DNA of 64,000 nt from assembly GCA_963210315.1 (NCBI GenBank), contig OY723293.1, forward strand, positions 62,001 through 126,000. Reading direction: 5' to 3'. Under the pieces are notes generated by a model. It saw only the letters and a list, made by a program, of their open reading frames with translations, was not told where the DNA came from and did not search any database. Shown one piece after another: positions 52,306-63,729 of this stretch. The first letter of the stretch is position 1, and each line of letters starts with the position of its first letter. The translations under genes were made by a program, and so were the position numbers. This stretch comes from Rhynchopus euleeides. Taxonomy: Eukaryota; Euglenozoa; Diplonemea; Diplonemida; Diplonemidae.

Positions 52306-53654
52306 ATGACGCCCTCTCTGCTAGGGAACATGCGGGGGTGCCTCGAGTTTCTGCTGAGGGCTTTCCCCATCCGCTCGGGTCGCCCCCCACCAACAGTCAT
52401 GGTCACGGGTGATGGCTACACACCCGGTAGCCTTCAAGGAAAGAGCAGGCAGCGACTGGCAATCGCATTGACGGACGGGATCACCGCGTCCCGCTTTCTG
52501 ACAGTGTGTGACCGCCACAAGCCCCTGTTCTACGAATGGTGGATGCTCCATGCCTTGGGGCAGATTGTGGCAGTTCAGAAGGGGATCTTCACGAAGGGGC
52601 CTTGCTCCTTTTCCATCACCCAGTTCCGGCTTGGGGGTGACCACTTAGAGTTGTGGTCACTCTTCAAAGGTGTAGGTGGGACAGGGCATCGTTCTGCCTT
52701 CTGCCTTACAGGAATCGACGAGCGTTTGGAGTACCTGCATGACTGCCACCGCTGTAGTATCCAAGAGATGGATGCCGCAGGATTCACTTGTAGCATCCTG
52801 CCGCAAAGAGTTTCTATTCGCTGTGATCAGCTATCATGTGCTGATCTTCTTGTTGGAGTGGGCAAATCCCGGGATCACTCGCTCGGCATATGCTCATTCT
52901 CTCGAACACTGGTTTGATGAGCAGGATGCGCACAGGGTCACCGTCTCCGACGAGCTCTTCGAACAGGGCAACGGTGAGCGCAAGAGGTGGACACGTGGGG
53001 GATCCCCGCAGACGATGGAGCGTGATCTGCAGATCTATGAACTGAAACAGAAACACTTGACGGATGAAAATACCGTGCGCAAAGTGCCTCCACTGACTCC
53101 TACCATCGGCGAGCGGCCCCAAATTTTATCTTACGATTCCATGCGCCTGTGCAGGTGTGTGATCACTCACAATGATACGTGGCTCAAGGCTGCTCGTCAA
53201 TTGGTGGTCCGCTTGGACAAACTTGGCCTCGGGTCACATGTGCGCCGCAGAGATGGTCACGGACAGGAACCACCGACGGGAGGAGGCTGGTGATGGCGGC
53301 AACCTTGCGAGTGACGGCAATAGCGGCGAGGCTGGTGATGATGATGATGATGATGGCGACGAGACATCCGCCACAGAAGAGTATAGCTGCGTTGTTTGCC
53401 CTGACAAGAGCTTCGCGCGGGTTTACGGGCTCTACGCCCACTACGACGGACAGCACCGGCCGAGGGCGCAGTGTGAATGTCGAGTGTCTTGCCCCTTGTG
53501 TGAGAAAACGGTGGTCAGAAGTGGACTTAGCCAACACGCCCTCTACGTCCACCAGGATGAGCTGGACATCACGACCTGCCCTGTGTGTCTGCAGGAGTTT
53601 GCTTCACAAGAACTGAGGGATAGGCACATGTCGGACGAACACCCTGCAGTCTGA
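52306..53654 (+). CDS. Second gene of the 51-54 kb CACGG element: OB-like, conserved core, C2H2 fingers
   Basis: It starts 16 bp after the first gene. The N-terminal block (to about 52680) carries RLAIALTDGITASRFLTV and a beta-rich context that recalls the RPA70 N-terminal OB fold (RYRLxLSDG); this is inference. A Cys group CHRC...FTC follows near 52745-52795. The core (about 52800-53240) contains KEFLFAVISYHVLIFLLEWA and TRSAYAHSLEHWF and aligns with ORF2 of copies A and B. The end (53240-53654) has an Asp run and three Cys-x2-Cys/His zinc-finger-like units (CVVCPD...H; CPLCEKT...H; CPVCLQEF...H). Reading requires frame changes near 52.80 and 53.24 kb, so either short introns or frameshift mutations are present. 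Confidence 0.6.
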
Positions 53655-53822
53655 AAAAATGAGACTCGTCGTCGGCACAAAATACAATCAGTCCACTCGA
53701 TCCGATCTCGACAGCTGTTGCATTGCACTCCCACCGTTTGCTGGTCATTTCTCCCCCCTCCTTGCCACTCCGCTTGCCAAAAAACCCCCCATCACAGTGT
53801 AGAGTATGAAGGAAACCGCGGA

Positions 53823-54002
53823 GATGACAAGTGGCACATGTCATTTACATGTAAAATTACAAGTACCACTTGTAAAAGTTACAAGTGGCACTTGTAATTT
53901 TACAAGTGGTACTTGTAATTTTACAAGTGGCACTTGTAACCATTTTTCACTTGTAACTTTACATGTAAAACCACTTGTAATGTAATTTACTTCAGCGCCG
54001 TG
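53823..54002. repeat. Right palindrome-rich terminus
   Basis: Inverted counterpart of 51149-51310, ending TTACTTCAGCGCCGTG. Confidence 0.85.
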
Positions 54003-54004
54003 CT

Positions 54005-54851
54005 TCTGTGCGACCCCCCCCCCCCCCACCCCACCCCTCCCCCAAGGCACCCTGCCCTCCTTCCCCTCCCTGCTGAGATATACGATAAGAGATGCAAGCT
54101 AAACACCACGGGAGACTCTTTGGCCTGTGTGCTGAGAGGGGTTGTATTGGACGCTCCCACCAAGAGAGAGTTTCGCTGTCAATATCTCTCTGAGAGGATA
54201 ACGTTATCGATAGCGCTATACTACCCGATGGATGGGGGGCTCTCATCTCTTTTGGTTTGGTTATGCGTTTGACAGGATGGATGCTTCGACACACACTGTT
54301 AGTGTAGACACACATATTAGCACTTGCTCTTGAATGTGATCTCCACTGTCACCCCCCCCCCAAAGCACGTGATGCACACAGAAGAACAATGCAGAGATCA
54401 TCGGGGGTTCCCCCTCCTCCCCCACCCCCTCTCGCCAAAGGGTGTGGACGACCGGGTGGAAGCGTCAGCGCATCATGAAAGAAGAAGGAATCACCGGTTT
54501 GCCCCGATTTTTTTTCCATCTCCACTGCTGATGTCGCTGCGTGTCGCTGCTGTTTGTGAAGGGGTTAGAACAGCTTGAAGGGGCTGGGAGGAGAGGGGAG
54601 GAGCCCCACCCCACCCCTCCCCCCACTACCTATACCGCCTGTACTGCAGACCGTGTGGCATGGGCATGCTATGGGAGAACTTGGATTGCATGTCCATAAA
54701 AAATCGCATCACCCGGAGGGGCGTGCGGCAGGGCGTCCCGCCAGGCACAACTCAGGCATCCTCGGGTGCCCCGGGTGCAGGCTTGGTGAGGAGGGCTTAG
54801 GGGAGAGAGGCGGGTTAGAGGGGGGCAGGTAGCCCTTGCACCACGCCCTGC
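54005..54851. other. Spacer, no supported gene
   Basis: It includes GTGGAAGCGTCAGCGCATCA (54459-54478), a one-mismatch form of the retrotransposon A/B junction word. Otherwise nothing recognisable. Confidence 0.45.
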
Positions 54852-55424
54852 CTATTCGTGCTGGTACATCCACTTCAAATCTTGGCAGGCATCGATGATC
54901 TCCCTGCAAGGGTGGGTGGGTGGGGTGTGGCGGAGGAGATCGGGGGCTTGCTGCACGGGGTGGGCTTGTTTCCTGACGAAGTGGATGACATGTGTGGAGG
55001 CGGACCCGACCATCCAACCGCGAGAGGGGGGAGGGGCATTTCGCAAGGCATACATCACAAAGTAATGCGTCAGTGTGCTCGACAGTGCGAGGACCACGGC
55101 GTGTTTGACGTAGAACACCAAAGCTGACTCGTCGCCCTTGCTGGAGGTGTTGATGTGGTCGACGATGAGCTTTGCGATAGACGGCGAAGCAAGGTCGACT
55201 GCGGCAAGCCCGGCCTTGCTCTGCATGCTCGTGTCAGCACCCTTGGCGAGAAGCGCCATTACGACGGAGGCAAACTCGCCGCGCACAGCTTTCATCAGAG
55301 GCGTCTCGCCCTCCGCGTCGGCGCAGTCGATGGGTGCCGTGTCGGATGCCAGTAGCAAATCCACCTGCCGGACGTCGCCCTCGCGGCAGGCCTGCAGCAG
55401 CGCATCCCGGTTACCTTCCGACAT
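54852..55424 (-). CDS. Small ankyrin-repeat protein, two exons
   Basis: Exon 1 is 55424-55054 (123 codons plus two bases), the intron 54904-55053 (150 nt, GTATGC...TTGCAG) and exon 2 54903-54852, giving 140 residues. Ankyrin repeats run from about residue 4: RDALLQACREGDVRQVDLLL, then DAEGETPLMKAVRGEFASVV and MALLAKGAD, then a degenerate third. The C-terminus includes a hydrophobic helix and the spliced ending EIIDACQDLKWMYQHE. It probably acts as a protein-protein adaptor; no partner is suggested by context. Without the splice the frame runs on into Pro/Ser-rich intron sequence, and the phase match supports the intron. Confidence 0.8.
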   Translation of the reverse strand: MSEGNRDALLQACREGDVRQVDLLLASDTAPIDCADAEGETPLMKAVRGEFASVVMALLAKGADTSMQSKAGLAAVDLASPSIAKLIVDHINTSSKGDESALVFYVKHAVVLALSSTLTHYFVMYALRNAPPPSRGWMVGSASTHVIHFVRKQAHPVQQAPDLLRHTPPTHPCREIIDACQDLKWMYQHE

Positions 55425-57546
55425 GCCGTGTAGTGTAACTGTGCTGCCTGGTGGCAAGGGTGGAAGGGGTGGCAAAGAAAGACGTCCGTGCAGTGGGGTT
55501 CCTGTTCCCAACGACAGCAGTATGCAACAGTGCATCGAAACGGAAACATCATCCCGATTCCTTGGAACGCAAACTCGCGAGCCTGGCGTGGGGGAGGGGG
55601 GGACCGGCGTTATTCAGGTGTTGCACGCACGAGAGTTAGGGGGCGTCTTCCGCCTGTGCGGAGGTGGCTGTGCGCGCAGCTGCTGGCCGTGAACCAGCAC
55701 AGTGCGGCACTGCGGGAGAGGCACAGGCAGGGCATTGGAAGAAACAGGTGTGAGTGATGTCAGAACAAGCAGAAGGCACGCAAGGCAGCCCAAGGGGGCT
55801 TTCGAAGGACAAAAATGTGCCTCTCCTGCCAGCAGTTGTGAACTGCAGACAGGAGTGGCACAACTGGAGGGGGGAAAGAACGCAGTTTGACACACAGTCT
55901 CGTGGAAGCCAGGGCAACGACAACCCTGCAGGAGCTGATGCTGTTCTTCGACATTTTTCTGTCTTTCGCCTTCTTTGGAGGCCTTCGCGACAGTGCGGAC
56001 AACGGCGCGTTTCCTTCTCTTCGTAAAGGTGAAAATGGTCGAATTTTGCCGCAAACTTCCCTAACGTGAAGACTCTCTGCCCACTGGTCCATTTCGTCGA
56101 AACGCCCTGCTCCATCAGACCTCCCATCTCCTCCGTGAGGCGACAGGAGTCGCCGCCTGGCTTCAATGAAACACTGTGTGACTGTCAAAAGAGATGCAGC
56201 ATCTGCATTCCGGCTGCACAAACAAACACATTACGTGGGCCAGCTCCTTGTTATGCCATAGTGTGTTAGCTTGCTCAACCGGAAAAATGCAAAGGGGGAC
56301 GGTGAAGGGAGTGAGGATGGGCTTCACACTCTCCCAAACAGGCGCCACAGTGTGGCAACCTATATTGGGGAGAGTGGGGCACACATGCTTCCTGTCCTTC
56401 TGAGAGAAGGCATCCGGCCCTCCACCGCCGCACAAAGAAAAACAGGCCTTTCCGGCCGGGAACAAAGGGGAGACGAGAGGGGAGGTGGCTTTGCTGTGAC
56501 GACATGCAAACCACAGTTTCATCTTCAGTGTGCCGACCCTTCTTCAGATCTGCGGCACAGAGGTGACGGCCTCTGGGCTCTGAGCCCTCAGGCCATGGCT
56601 GCAGTTCACAGCAAAGGAACAAAACCAAACACGAAGGGGGTAAAATAGGGAGAAATAGAAGGAACCCATACGGCCCATTGCCTGGCCTTCAGCTCTGTCT
56701 CTGCTGCAAACTGCGCCAGCTGTGGGTGGGGTGGGGGTAGCACTTCGCTCGGTGCCAAACTCGTGCCAATCTGACACGAGTTGGTGGGCCTGCTTGTGAG
56801 GCGACTCACCGTCATGCATCTCTGAGCGAAGGCCCCAACCTCCCAGCGTGGCACCTGTCGTGAGGCTGGCTCACGTTTTCTGCAGTTGATTCAGAGCGAA
56901 GTCACATTGGGCCGCATGGCATCACTGATTCCAGTCCAGCCTGCGTGGCGCGTTGACTGTTTCTACCACAAAGATAGCGTTGGTGTGTTGTGCGCCAGAA
57001 GATGGGCAAAACAAGAGCAACTCCACAGCCCTGCTGTGGGGGACTTGTCTTTGTCCAAAAGCGTATCCCTTGTCGTGGCAAAAATACAAACAGAGAGGCA
57101 ACTGCCAGACGAGACAAGAGAACGGGGTGGGAAGATGACAACACAGCCAGTGAAGGGCGCGAAAAACACAACTGGCAGACCTCATGTATAAATGTCGCTG
57201 CTTCCAGGACGAGCGACAACGCACGCATTGAAGGGCGCGGGAAAACAGAGGAAACGTGCTGCGGGAATGGAAAGCTTGTGGTTCCATGCTGCAGAATGTC
57301 TCCAGATGTGTGGTAAAAAAGTCAACGCGCTTGTTTGTGGGCCAAAAGCACGCCACCGACGCTCACGCAAACAGCTTATAAGAAGCACACAGAAGAAATC
57401 TGAAATATGATATCATGGCCAAGTGTGTCGCTTCTCCACAAGAAAACACGCGCAATAATGTTGTGGAGAGGGCGGAGCACCTCGTAAGTGGCTGGGGGAG
57501 GGGCACACCGTCCTCAGTTCGGGGAGGTGTCATGGGAGGGACTTGC
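55425..57546. other. Intergenic region, no supported gene
   Basis: Frames of up to about 175 codons on the minus strand (for example around 55640-56220) lack recognisable domains, and overlapping frames on both strands are equally open. Composition is nearer 50 per cent GC than the host genes. It could be decayed mobile DNA. Confidence 0.4.
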
Positions 57547-60500
57547 TTAGATCACAAGCTCGACACCCGGGTGGTTGTCGGGGCACTTCTTGTGGCAGCA
57601 CTGCTGCCCGTCAGCAGTTGTGCCGCAGCCGCCCGGCTGGCTCAGCACGCTTGCGGGGCAGACCTCGTCGTTTGGCAGCGACTTCGTTGTGCACCACGAC
57701 ATCGTGTACTCCTTCCCAACGCCGCGCGTTGCATCGTACTTCAGCTGTGTGTGGCAATGGAGTGGATACAGTGGTGTGGCTGGAAGACTCAAGCATGACT
57801 TGCAGGTACGACACCTGACACACCCACACCATCTGAAGCAGCAGTGCACCTCCAGCACGGCGAACATACCTCGACATAGTGGGCGTGCCCCACTGCGGTG
57901 GACGACAGCTTCTGAATCGTGGTGACCTTGCCTGTCTTGAAGCTGTGCACCTCGGCTGGTGTCAGCGAGACCTGTGGCGTGTTTGGTGTGTGGTGCAGAG
58001 AAGCTGGGGGTGCGGAAGCGGAGGTGCACTGACGTGCCCGACTGGTGGAAGGCGCAAGGTGAAGGCATTCGTCTCCTCAGGTGTGTGTGTTCAAAAGCCC
58101 ACTCGTGAACACGGAGCGGGTGTGGGTTGCATCAATCTATTCACACAACAACAATCGGAAGCAACCAGCCGACACCAACGACATACCCTGTGTTCGTGTC
58201 CCTGCCCAGACATCAGGCGCAGCTCAGCACCATACGCAGCAGAGCGTGTCTCTGCGATGATGTCCTTGATCTTCTGCGAGTTGGCCCCCATGATCAGCTC
58301 CTGAACAGCCTTCACCTCCTTCCACACCGACGAGCCCTCCTCGTACACAGGCATGATGGGGTAGCGCTGACGCACCTCACCCACACCCTCGATATCCGGG
58401 AACATGATCCAGGTGCCGGACGCACGCACCTCCACCACCTCCCCAGCCAGGTTCTGCACGTACGTCATCCCACCCGACGTGTCGGCGCTCTGGATGTCGT
58501 CCTTCTTCCTTTCCTTGAAGAACTTCGCGGGGGTGCGGAAGTAGGCATCCATGGAGGAACCCTTCAGAGGCGTCTGCTTCGTCGCCCCGTCCGCCCCGTT
58601 CGCAGTGATGGCATTGTACTCGGGTGTCCCACGCTTGTAGTGTCCGATGTTGTACGGGTTCCACGTGTTCAGCGGTGTGGTAAACAGGATCTCCAGCGGG
58701 ATGGCGTACGACCAGCGCTGTGTCCAGCACTTCTTGTACACGCACGTCTCCTCCACCCACACGCACTTGGCCCCAGAGGCACCGCGGCTCATCTGCTTCT
58801 TGTCCCACTGCGGCACCTGCCCGCACTTGAACTTGTCCTTCACGGCATCGCACACCTTCTCACGTTCCACGTCCTCAGGCGCAGCCCACCCGAGACCCTT
58901 CTCCTCACCATCGAAGGACTTGCACGCGTGGATGGGGCTGACCTTGGGGTGCGACGTCTGTGCTGCGAACAGCAGGTCGTTGAACCCACGCTTCCGGATG
59001 GTGTCCCCCATCGCGTCCTTCTCCACCATGGCGAAGTACCGGGAGTACCGTGCCGTGTTCAGCTTCCCGCTCTGGTTGTAGTTCGCGCACAGCGGCCCGA
59101 ACGAGTAGTCCTCCATGTACCCCTTCGGTCCGTCCATCCCCGGCACGTGCTCCATCAGCTGGTCCAGGAAGTCGAACTGCCACTTGGACTTCGGCCACGG
59201 CGCGTCCCCCTTGAAGTTCTCACGCGGTGTCGGGTCCATCTCAAACAGCGCCCGCTCGGTGTTCGCCAGAGATGCACGTGTCTTCGGCTCCGCCTCGCCC
59301 ATCTGCACGTGCAGGTCGCTGCGCACCCGGAAGCGCTTCTTCGACACCTTCTCCTTCAGCGGCACGCAGTTGATGCGGTAGAACCACTGCCCGATGCGCG
59401 GCTCGAACACGTCACCAGACTTCGACTCCCGCACCCCGCGGAACGACGTCGGCAGGAACGGCAGGTTCTCCAGGTTCTGCTTCTGCCCGTTGTTGAACAG
59501 GAACTGCAGCTTGTCGTTCAGGTCCTCCCACGACTCCGCGTCGATGTGGTGGCGCTCTGACTTGAACGGCTCCGCAATCGTCTCCTGCTCCTCTGCCCAC
59601 GTCCCCTCCAGGTAGCACAGGTTCGCCTGGAAGTACTTCGCGTAGTCAGCACGGATCGACGTGTCCTCGTTCTGCCACGCACGGAAGTACTCGCGCATCT
59701 CCTTGATCTGCTCGTCCACTGTCCCCTTCACACTCGGCGGCACGGGTGGGAATTCGAGGATGCGCGACGGGGGCGGCCAGCTGGAGGTGTACTTGTCCAC
59801 AGGCAGCGTCTCGTCAGGCTGCAGCAGGGAGTAGTCGTTGTGGCGTGTCTTGAAGTGCACCCCGTTCAGCACCGCCCCGAACTCACCCATCCCCACCGTG
59901 ATCTGCGTGTTTGCGTGGTTGTGCATCGCCATCGGGGCCTCCCCCACGTACCCCTCCTGGAAGTAGGCGTCCGTCCCATGCTGCCGCGACCGCACCACCG
60001 TCACACCGGCGTTCCCCAGCGTGCGTGCTGTGTCCTGCGTCCGCATCTCGTTGTGGATCAGCTGGCGCGTGATGGCTCCCACTGCACCCTTCAGACGCTC
60101 AACAGACGCCGAGTCCGCCTGCTTGCCACCACCAGACACCCCGTACTTCGACGGGTCGTACAGCGGGCACTGGCCCATCACCTCGCGCGTCGGGTCCAGC
60201 GCAATCACGGCAGTCCTCGCCCCACGACCCCAGGTCGCCGGCTTGCCTGGGTGTGTGCCATGGATCGAGGGGGTCCAGCAGTACAACTTCTCATCCACCC
60301 CCGTCACCTCTTCCCGCGCAGCGAAGTAGTACTCCCCCGCCTTGTCCAGTGTGTAGGTGAAGTTCTTCTTCTGTGCCGCCAGCGCGTCGAAGTCGGCCAA
60401 TGCCGCGAGCAGCGTCGCCCCAGCGAAGTCGCACGCGTCGTACGCCGCCTTGTCCTTCATCAGGTACACGTTGGCCGTGCCGTACTCCTCACGCCAGAAC

Positions 60501-61351
60501 ACAAGCGTGTCCCCCTTGTATGCGGGGGTCGGCCCCTGCAGCATGTCGTCCCCCCACGAACACCCCGCATCCTGCACAGACGGCACCGGTTCACCAGGCA
60601 ACGTCTGCCCGTTCGCCGTGCACACGTCGAGCTCCGTGTATATGTTCCGCACGTACCGCGTCACAGGCATGTACACCCACGTCACGTTCGGGGTCGTCGT
60701 GCAGTACCCGTCCCGCCCCGGCTCCCCCTTCGTCGAACCTGCAATGGACGCGTTCAACGCATCGATCCTCGCCTGCAGCGCCGTGATTTCAGAGGGAATG
60801 GGTGTCGCAGGCGGGGACGGTGTTGCGGGTGTGGGAGGTGCAGGTGTTGCGGGTGCCGTCGGTGGGTGCAGCCCCACAACTGTCGCATTCAGCGTGTCGA
60901 CGCGTGCCTTCAGCTCCTGCATCTCGCCTGTGGCCGGCACCTGGCTGCAGCCGGTGCTGCAGTTTGCCGCCACCTCGTTGACCTGCACACGCAGCTCCGC
61001 AACAACCTTCTCCAGCGTACTGACCCGCGCATCGACACCGCCCATCACCTGCGCCCCGGAAAGCTTGCGCCACTCCACCCCGTTGCTCCAGCGAATCGAC
61101 TGCGTCGCTGCGTGGTACTCCCCCGTCACCTGAAGTGCACTCATGAGACCGCCCATCGGGGCCACGGCCGTCCCACTCAGCATCGCCTTGCCGTACTTCG
61201 TCGACAGCTGGCAGTTCGACTCCGTCAGCGCCATTGCATCGTCAGACGCCTCGTCGTACCACCTGCCCGCGAGGCTTGCACAAGACGCCGACGGTGCCAC
61301 AGCTTCAGCACACACAAGCAGCGCTGCGGCGCTGCACAGACGCGCTAACAT
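57547..61351 (-). CDS. Large secreted protein of unknown family, three exons
   Basis: Exon 1 is 61351-58187 (1055 codons), intron 1 57972-58186 (215 nt, GTATGT...CCACAG), exon 2 57971-57870 (34 codons), intron 2 57745-57869 (125 nt, GTATGT...CACACAG) and exon 3 57744-57547 (65 codons and TAA), giving 1154 residues. All junctions are phase 0. An N-terminal signal peptide (LCSAAALLVCAEA) is followed by a coiled-coil region (about 105-210) interrupted by a Pro/Thr-rich linker, a short collagen-like GEPGRDG, and then a long Cys-containing globular part with many aromatic residues (HNHANTQITVGMGEFGAVLN and others). Exon 3 is Cys-rich (SWCTTK, GGCGTT, CCHKKCPDNH). Several N-x-S/T sites are present. 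It is probably an extracellular or surface glycoprotein; I do not recognise the family. Confidence 0.8.
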
Positions 61352-62754
61352 GGTGACTTGTGTGTGTGTGTGTGGTTATAAAGTTTTAAGGCGGTGTCGC
61401 CCTGCACGGGCAGTAGCACCTCCCCTTCAGTATCGCACTCCCGAAGGATTCCCCAACACGGCGTGACACCGGTTTCGACGCGTACTCTGTGTGTGTGTGT
61501 GTGGTGTATGCGTGCGTGCTTTTATCGGCACGCTGTGGTGTCTGCACCACGGCTCAGAGGAGCGAGTCTGTTGATGGTGGGTCTGGTGATACTTGGTCGC
61601 CGGAGAAACAGTGATCTGCTTGTCATTTGCGACTGGCCAAGTCACGGGGTCCTGACCAAGGTAGGGGGGCGGGGGATCGGCCAGGCTGCCTGCAGGTACT
61701 CGCACTCTCAAGGCGCAGTGCACCGCTCTCGCAACTGCTCTCACACTCCGGAGCCCACGGGGCTTTCCGCAAATGAGTGTGTAAGTAGGCTGGAACTGGA
61801 ACGATAGTCCACAGCGCCGTAGCTTGGAAAAGCTGAATTTTCTACACATTCACCGAAGAGGGTCAGAGTGACCCGGCAATAGATACCAGACCAGACTGGC
61901 TCTGTGTCGAGTCCGGCGAGTTGGGTAGCCAGGTATTGCACCCGCAGCTCTTCAACCCAACCGGGCCCAGCTCGCGTGAGCTTGATCCGCACAAACCGCA
62001 TCCAACGCGGTGATTATCTCTGCACCGAAACGCTTCCCACAGATACATTTTTTGAGCTATACAAACCTGGGGCCGAACCGTGCCATGTCACGCACAGTGG
62101 TTCTGAATACCGTATTCGGAAATGATTGGTTGGGTAAAAACTAAGGTGGACTTCAGGATTTTTCGAGGCTAAGGGGGCTATTCCCCCCAGTGGTCGTTGG
62201 AGGTAATTGACGGGTACTTGTGAGTTGTTCCGGGCACATGTCCGAGACCCCACCCCACCCCCATGCAGGAGCCACATTGTCTCCATGCCGAGGGTGTCGC
62301 GATTGTGTCACCCAATTGATGACCCGCAGACTGGCTTTCCCCTTGCCACCTTGTACCGCATAAGGGGGGTCAAAAGCCTTCTATCGACACGACGTGCAGA
62401 ACCAGCACACCCTTGGGAAAGTACCCTGCCACCCCCAAAACGAACAAGTCAGCGCAAGACGCCCCAAAACAATTCTGAAACGGAAAATAACTGGAACAAA
62501 TCAAATATAATTCGTCACACACACACCCAGAGCTAAAGGCACCCCCCACGGAAGAAGGGGTTGAATAAAAACGTTGCGTCTGCAAATCAGTAAGGGGGGA
62601 GAATAACCGGCTGGTATTCGTCAACCGCGAGAACACATCACACGCCTGCTGCGGGTGCGGTGTGTCCTGCATGATCTGCATCAGTACAGTGTCCTGCGTT
62701 GTTAGCACACCTCCAAAATATAACAGAAGCTGCTTTTCTTGGACGCCGTGGACG

Positions 62755-63207
62755 ATGATTTCTGCTTTTGAAAAAAACCCAAAAGGGCCCTTCGCTATTG
62801 GGCGCCGACGAGGTCACGTTAGTGCATTTCTGCCTATTGAGAGGGAGAAGTATCGAAGATTTTTCGAAAACGCGTTTGTCGCGAAGGTCCCCAGAACACA
62901 AAGAAGCTTGCTTGTCAAAGCTGAAGAGACTGATATTCTGAGACTGATGGAAATGCGGGAAAATAGAAACGCCAAGACAGCGCAACAACAGGCAGTACGT
63001 TGCTTCGACAGGCGGGTGGGGGTTCTTGCACCGCAGGTGGAAACCTCGGAGCGAAAGCTTCTCCCAGACGGCCTGCACTGCACAGGCCAGGGGCCCGGAA
63101 TGCCCTTTCAGCTTCAAGGTGATGTGAACACTAAGCTCTACAGCCCCCCCCCCCCCATTGTAACCTCATCAGGTGGTGGGCATTCGCCCCGGGTAGGAGT
63201 GAAGTAG
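62755..63207 (+). CDS. Hypothetical ORF, charged protein
   Basis: Reads MISAFEKNPKGPFAIGRRRG, then EREKYRRFFENAF and VKAEETDILRLMEMRENRNA. The amino-acid mix looks protein-like for the first 100 codons, then it runs into a poly-Pro tract from a C homopolymer. It would be on the strand opposite to all other host genes, and its codons are less GC-rich. Not recognised. Confidence 0.2.
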   Translation: MISAFEKNPKGPFAIGRRRGHVSAFLPIEREKYRRFFENAFVAKVPRTQRSLLVKAEETDILRLMEMRENRNAKTAQQQAVRCFDRRVGVLAPQVETSERKLLPDGLHCTGQGPGMPFQLQGDVNTKLYSPPPPIVTSSGGGHSPRVGVK

Positions 63208-63252
63208 GAAGAAACGGAAAACCAGAGGTGGCCCCACTTCACTCGATAGGCA

Positions 63253-63347
63253 GGGGGGGGTGGGGTGGGGTGGGGTGGGGTGGGGTGGGGTGGGGTGGGG
63301 TGGGGTGGGGTGGGGTGGGGTGGGGTGGGGTGGGGTGGGGTGGGGGG
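63253..63347 (+). repeat. (GGGGT)n microsatellite
   Basis: About 19 perfect GGGGT units. Internal to the sequence, so not evidence of a chromosome end. Confidence 0.95.
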
Positions 63348-63729
63348 ATCGTAATCCCTTCGCTGTAGTAGGTATGATCTAAATATAGCTCCAACACGCC
63401 AACCTTTTCTGATGAGGTGCAGGTCACACCGAGCCCTGGTTGTTCTTGTCACCGATGTCACACCTGAATGTAATCTTTGGAAGAACGGATCGCTTTTCGC
63501 ACTAAAAAGACTCGTGGCAGCGTTCGGTATCCTGCACACATGCACTAGCAGGCACCGTTTGTACAAACAATGAACGCAACTCCAAGTCTTTTTGCAGCAG
63601 TGTCAAGCAGGCCGAGTGCCTTCTCTTGATATGATACATACCATTTGATTATCTTCTCCTTCTGCGAAACGTTCAACTAATATGATCTACTGTGTTGATT
63701 CGTGTTTCTCTGCGGAGGCAATTCCCCAC

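Larger units (their letters stand above)
51149..54002 (+). mobile_element. CACGG-superfamily element with two genes, cleanest copy
   Basis: 2854 bp, termini CACGGCGCTGAAGTAA and its inverse (ending 54002), flanked by CT on each side (51147-51148, 54003-54004). The terminal regions (51149-51310 and 53823-54002) are built from ACTTGTAA/TTACAAGT and TTTACATGTAAA palindromes. Two genes run in the same direction: 51444-52289 and 52306-53654. The gene pair, termini, 2-bp duplication and subterminal palindromes parallel copies A and B at 16.3 and 23.7 kb despite very different terminus sequence. This one has no MITE or internal terminus. Confidence 0.88.
61352..63729. other. 5' flank of the large secreted-protein gene and spacer
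   Basis: It begins with (GT)n upstream of the ATG (61359-61372 and 61489-61504). Apart from the low-confidence frame at 62755-63207 and the (GGGGT)n array, no gene is supported. Confidence 0.4.

Noticed and set aside
57611-57877. GTGTGTCAG acceptor for exon 3 of the large secreted protein
   Set aside because: It joins to a frame without the Cys-rich ending. CACACACAG at 57745 keeps phase 0 and leads to the Cys-rich C-terminus.
59840-61348. Long plus-strand frames (also 58127-59560 and 34816-36246)
   Set aside because: They mirror GC3-rich minus-strand genes with clear signal peptide or enzyme motifs. The plus translations are Arg/His-rich with no recognisable motif.
63253-63347. (GGGGT)n as a telomere
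   Set aside because: It is internal, with a gene end beyond it and no subtelomeric pattern; a plain microsatellite is simpler.
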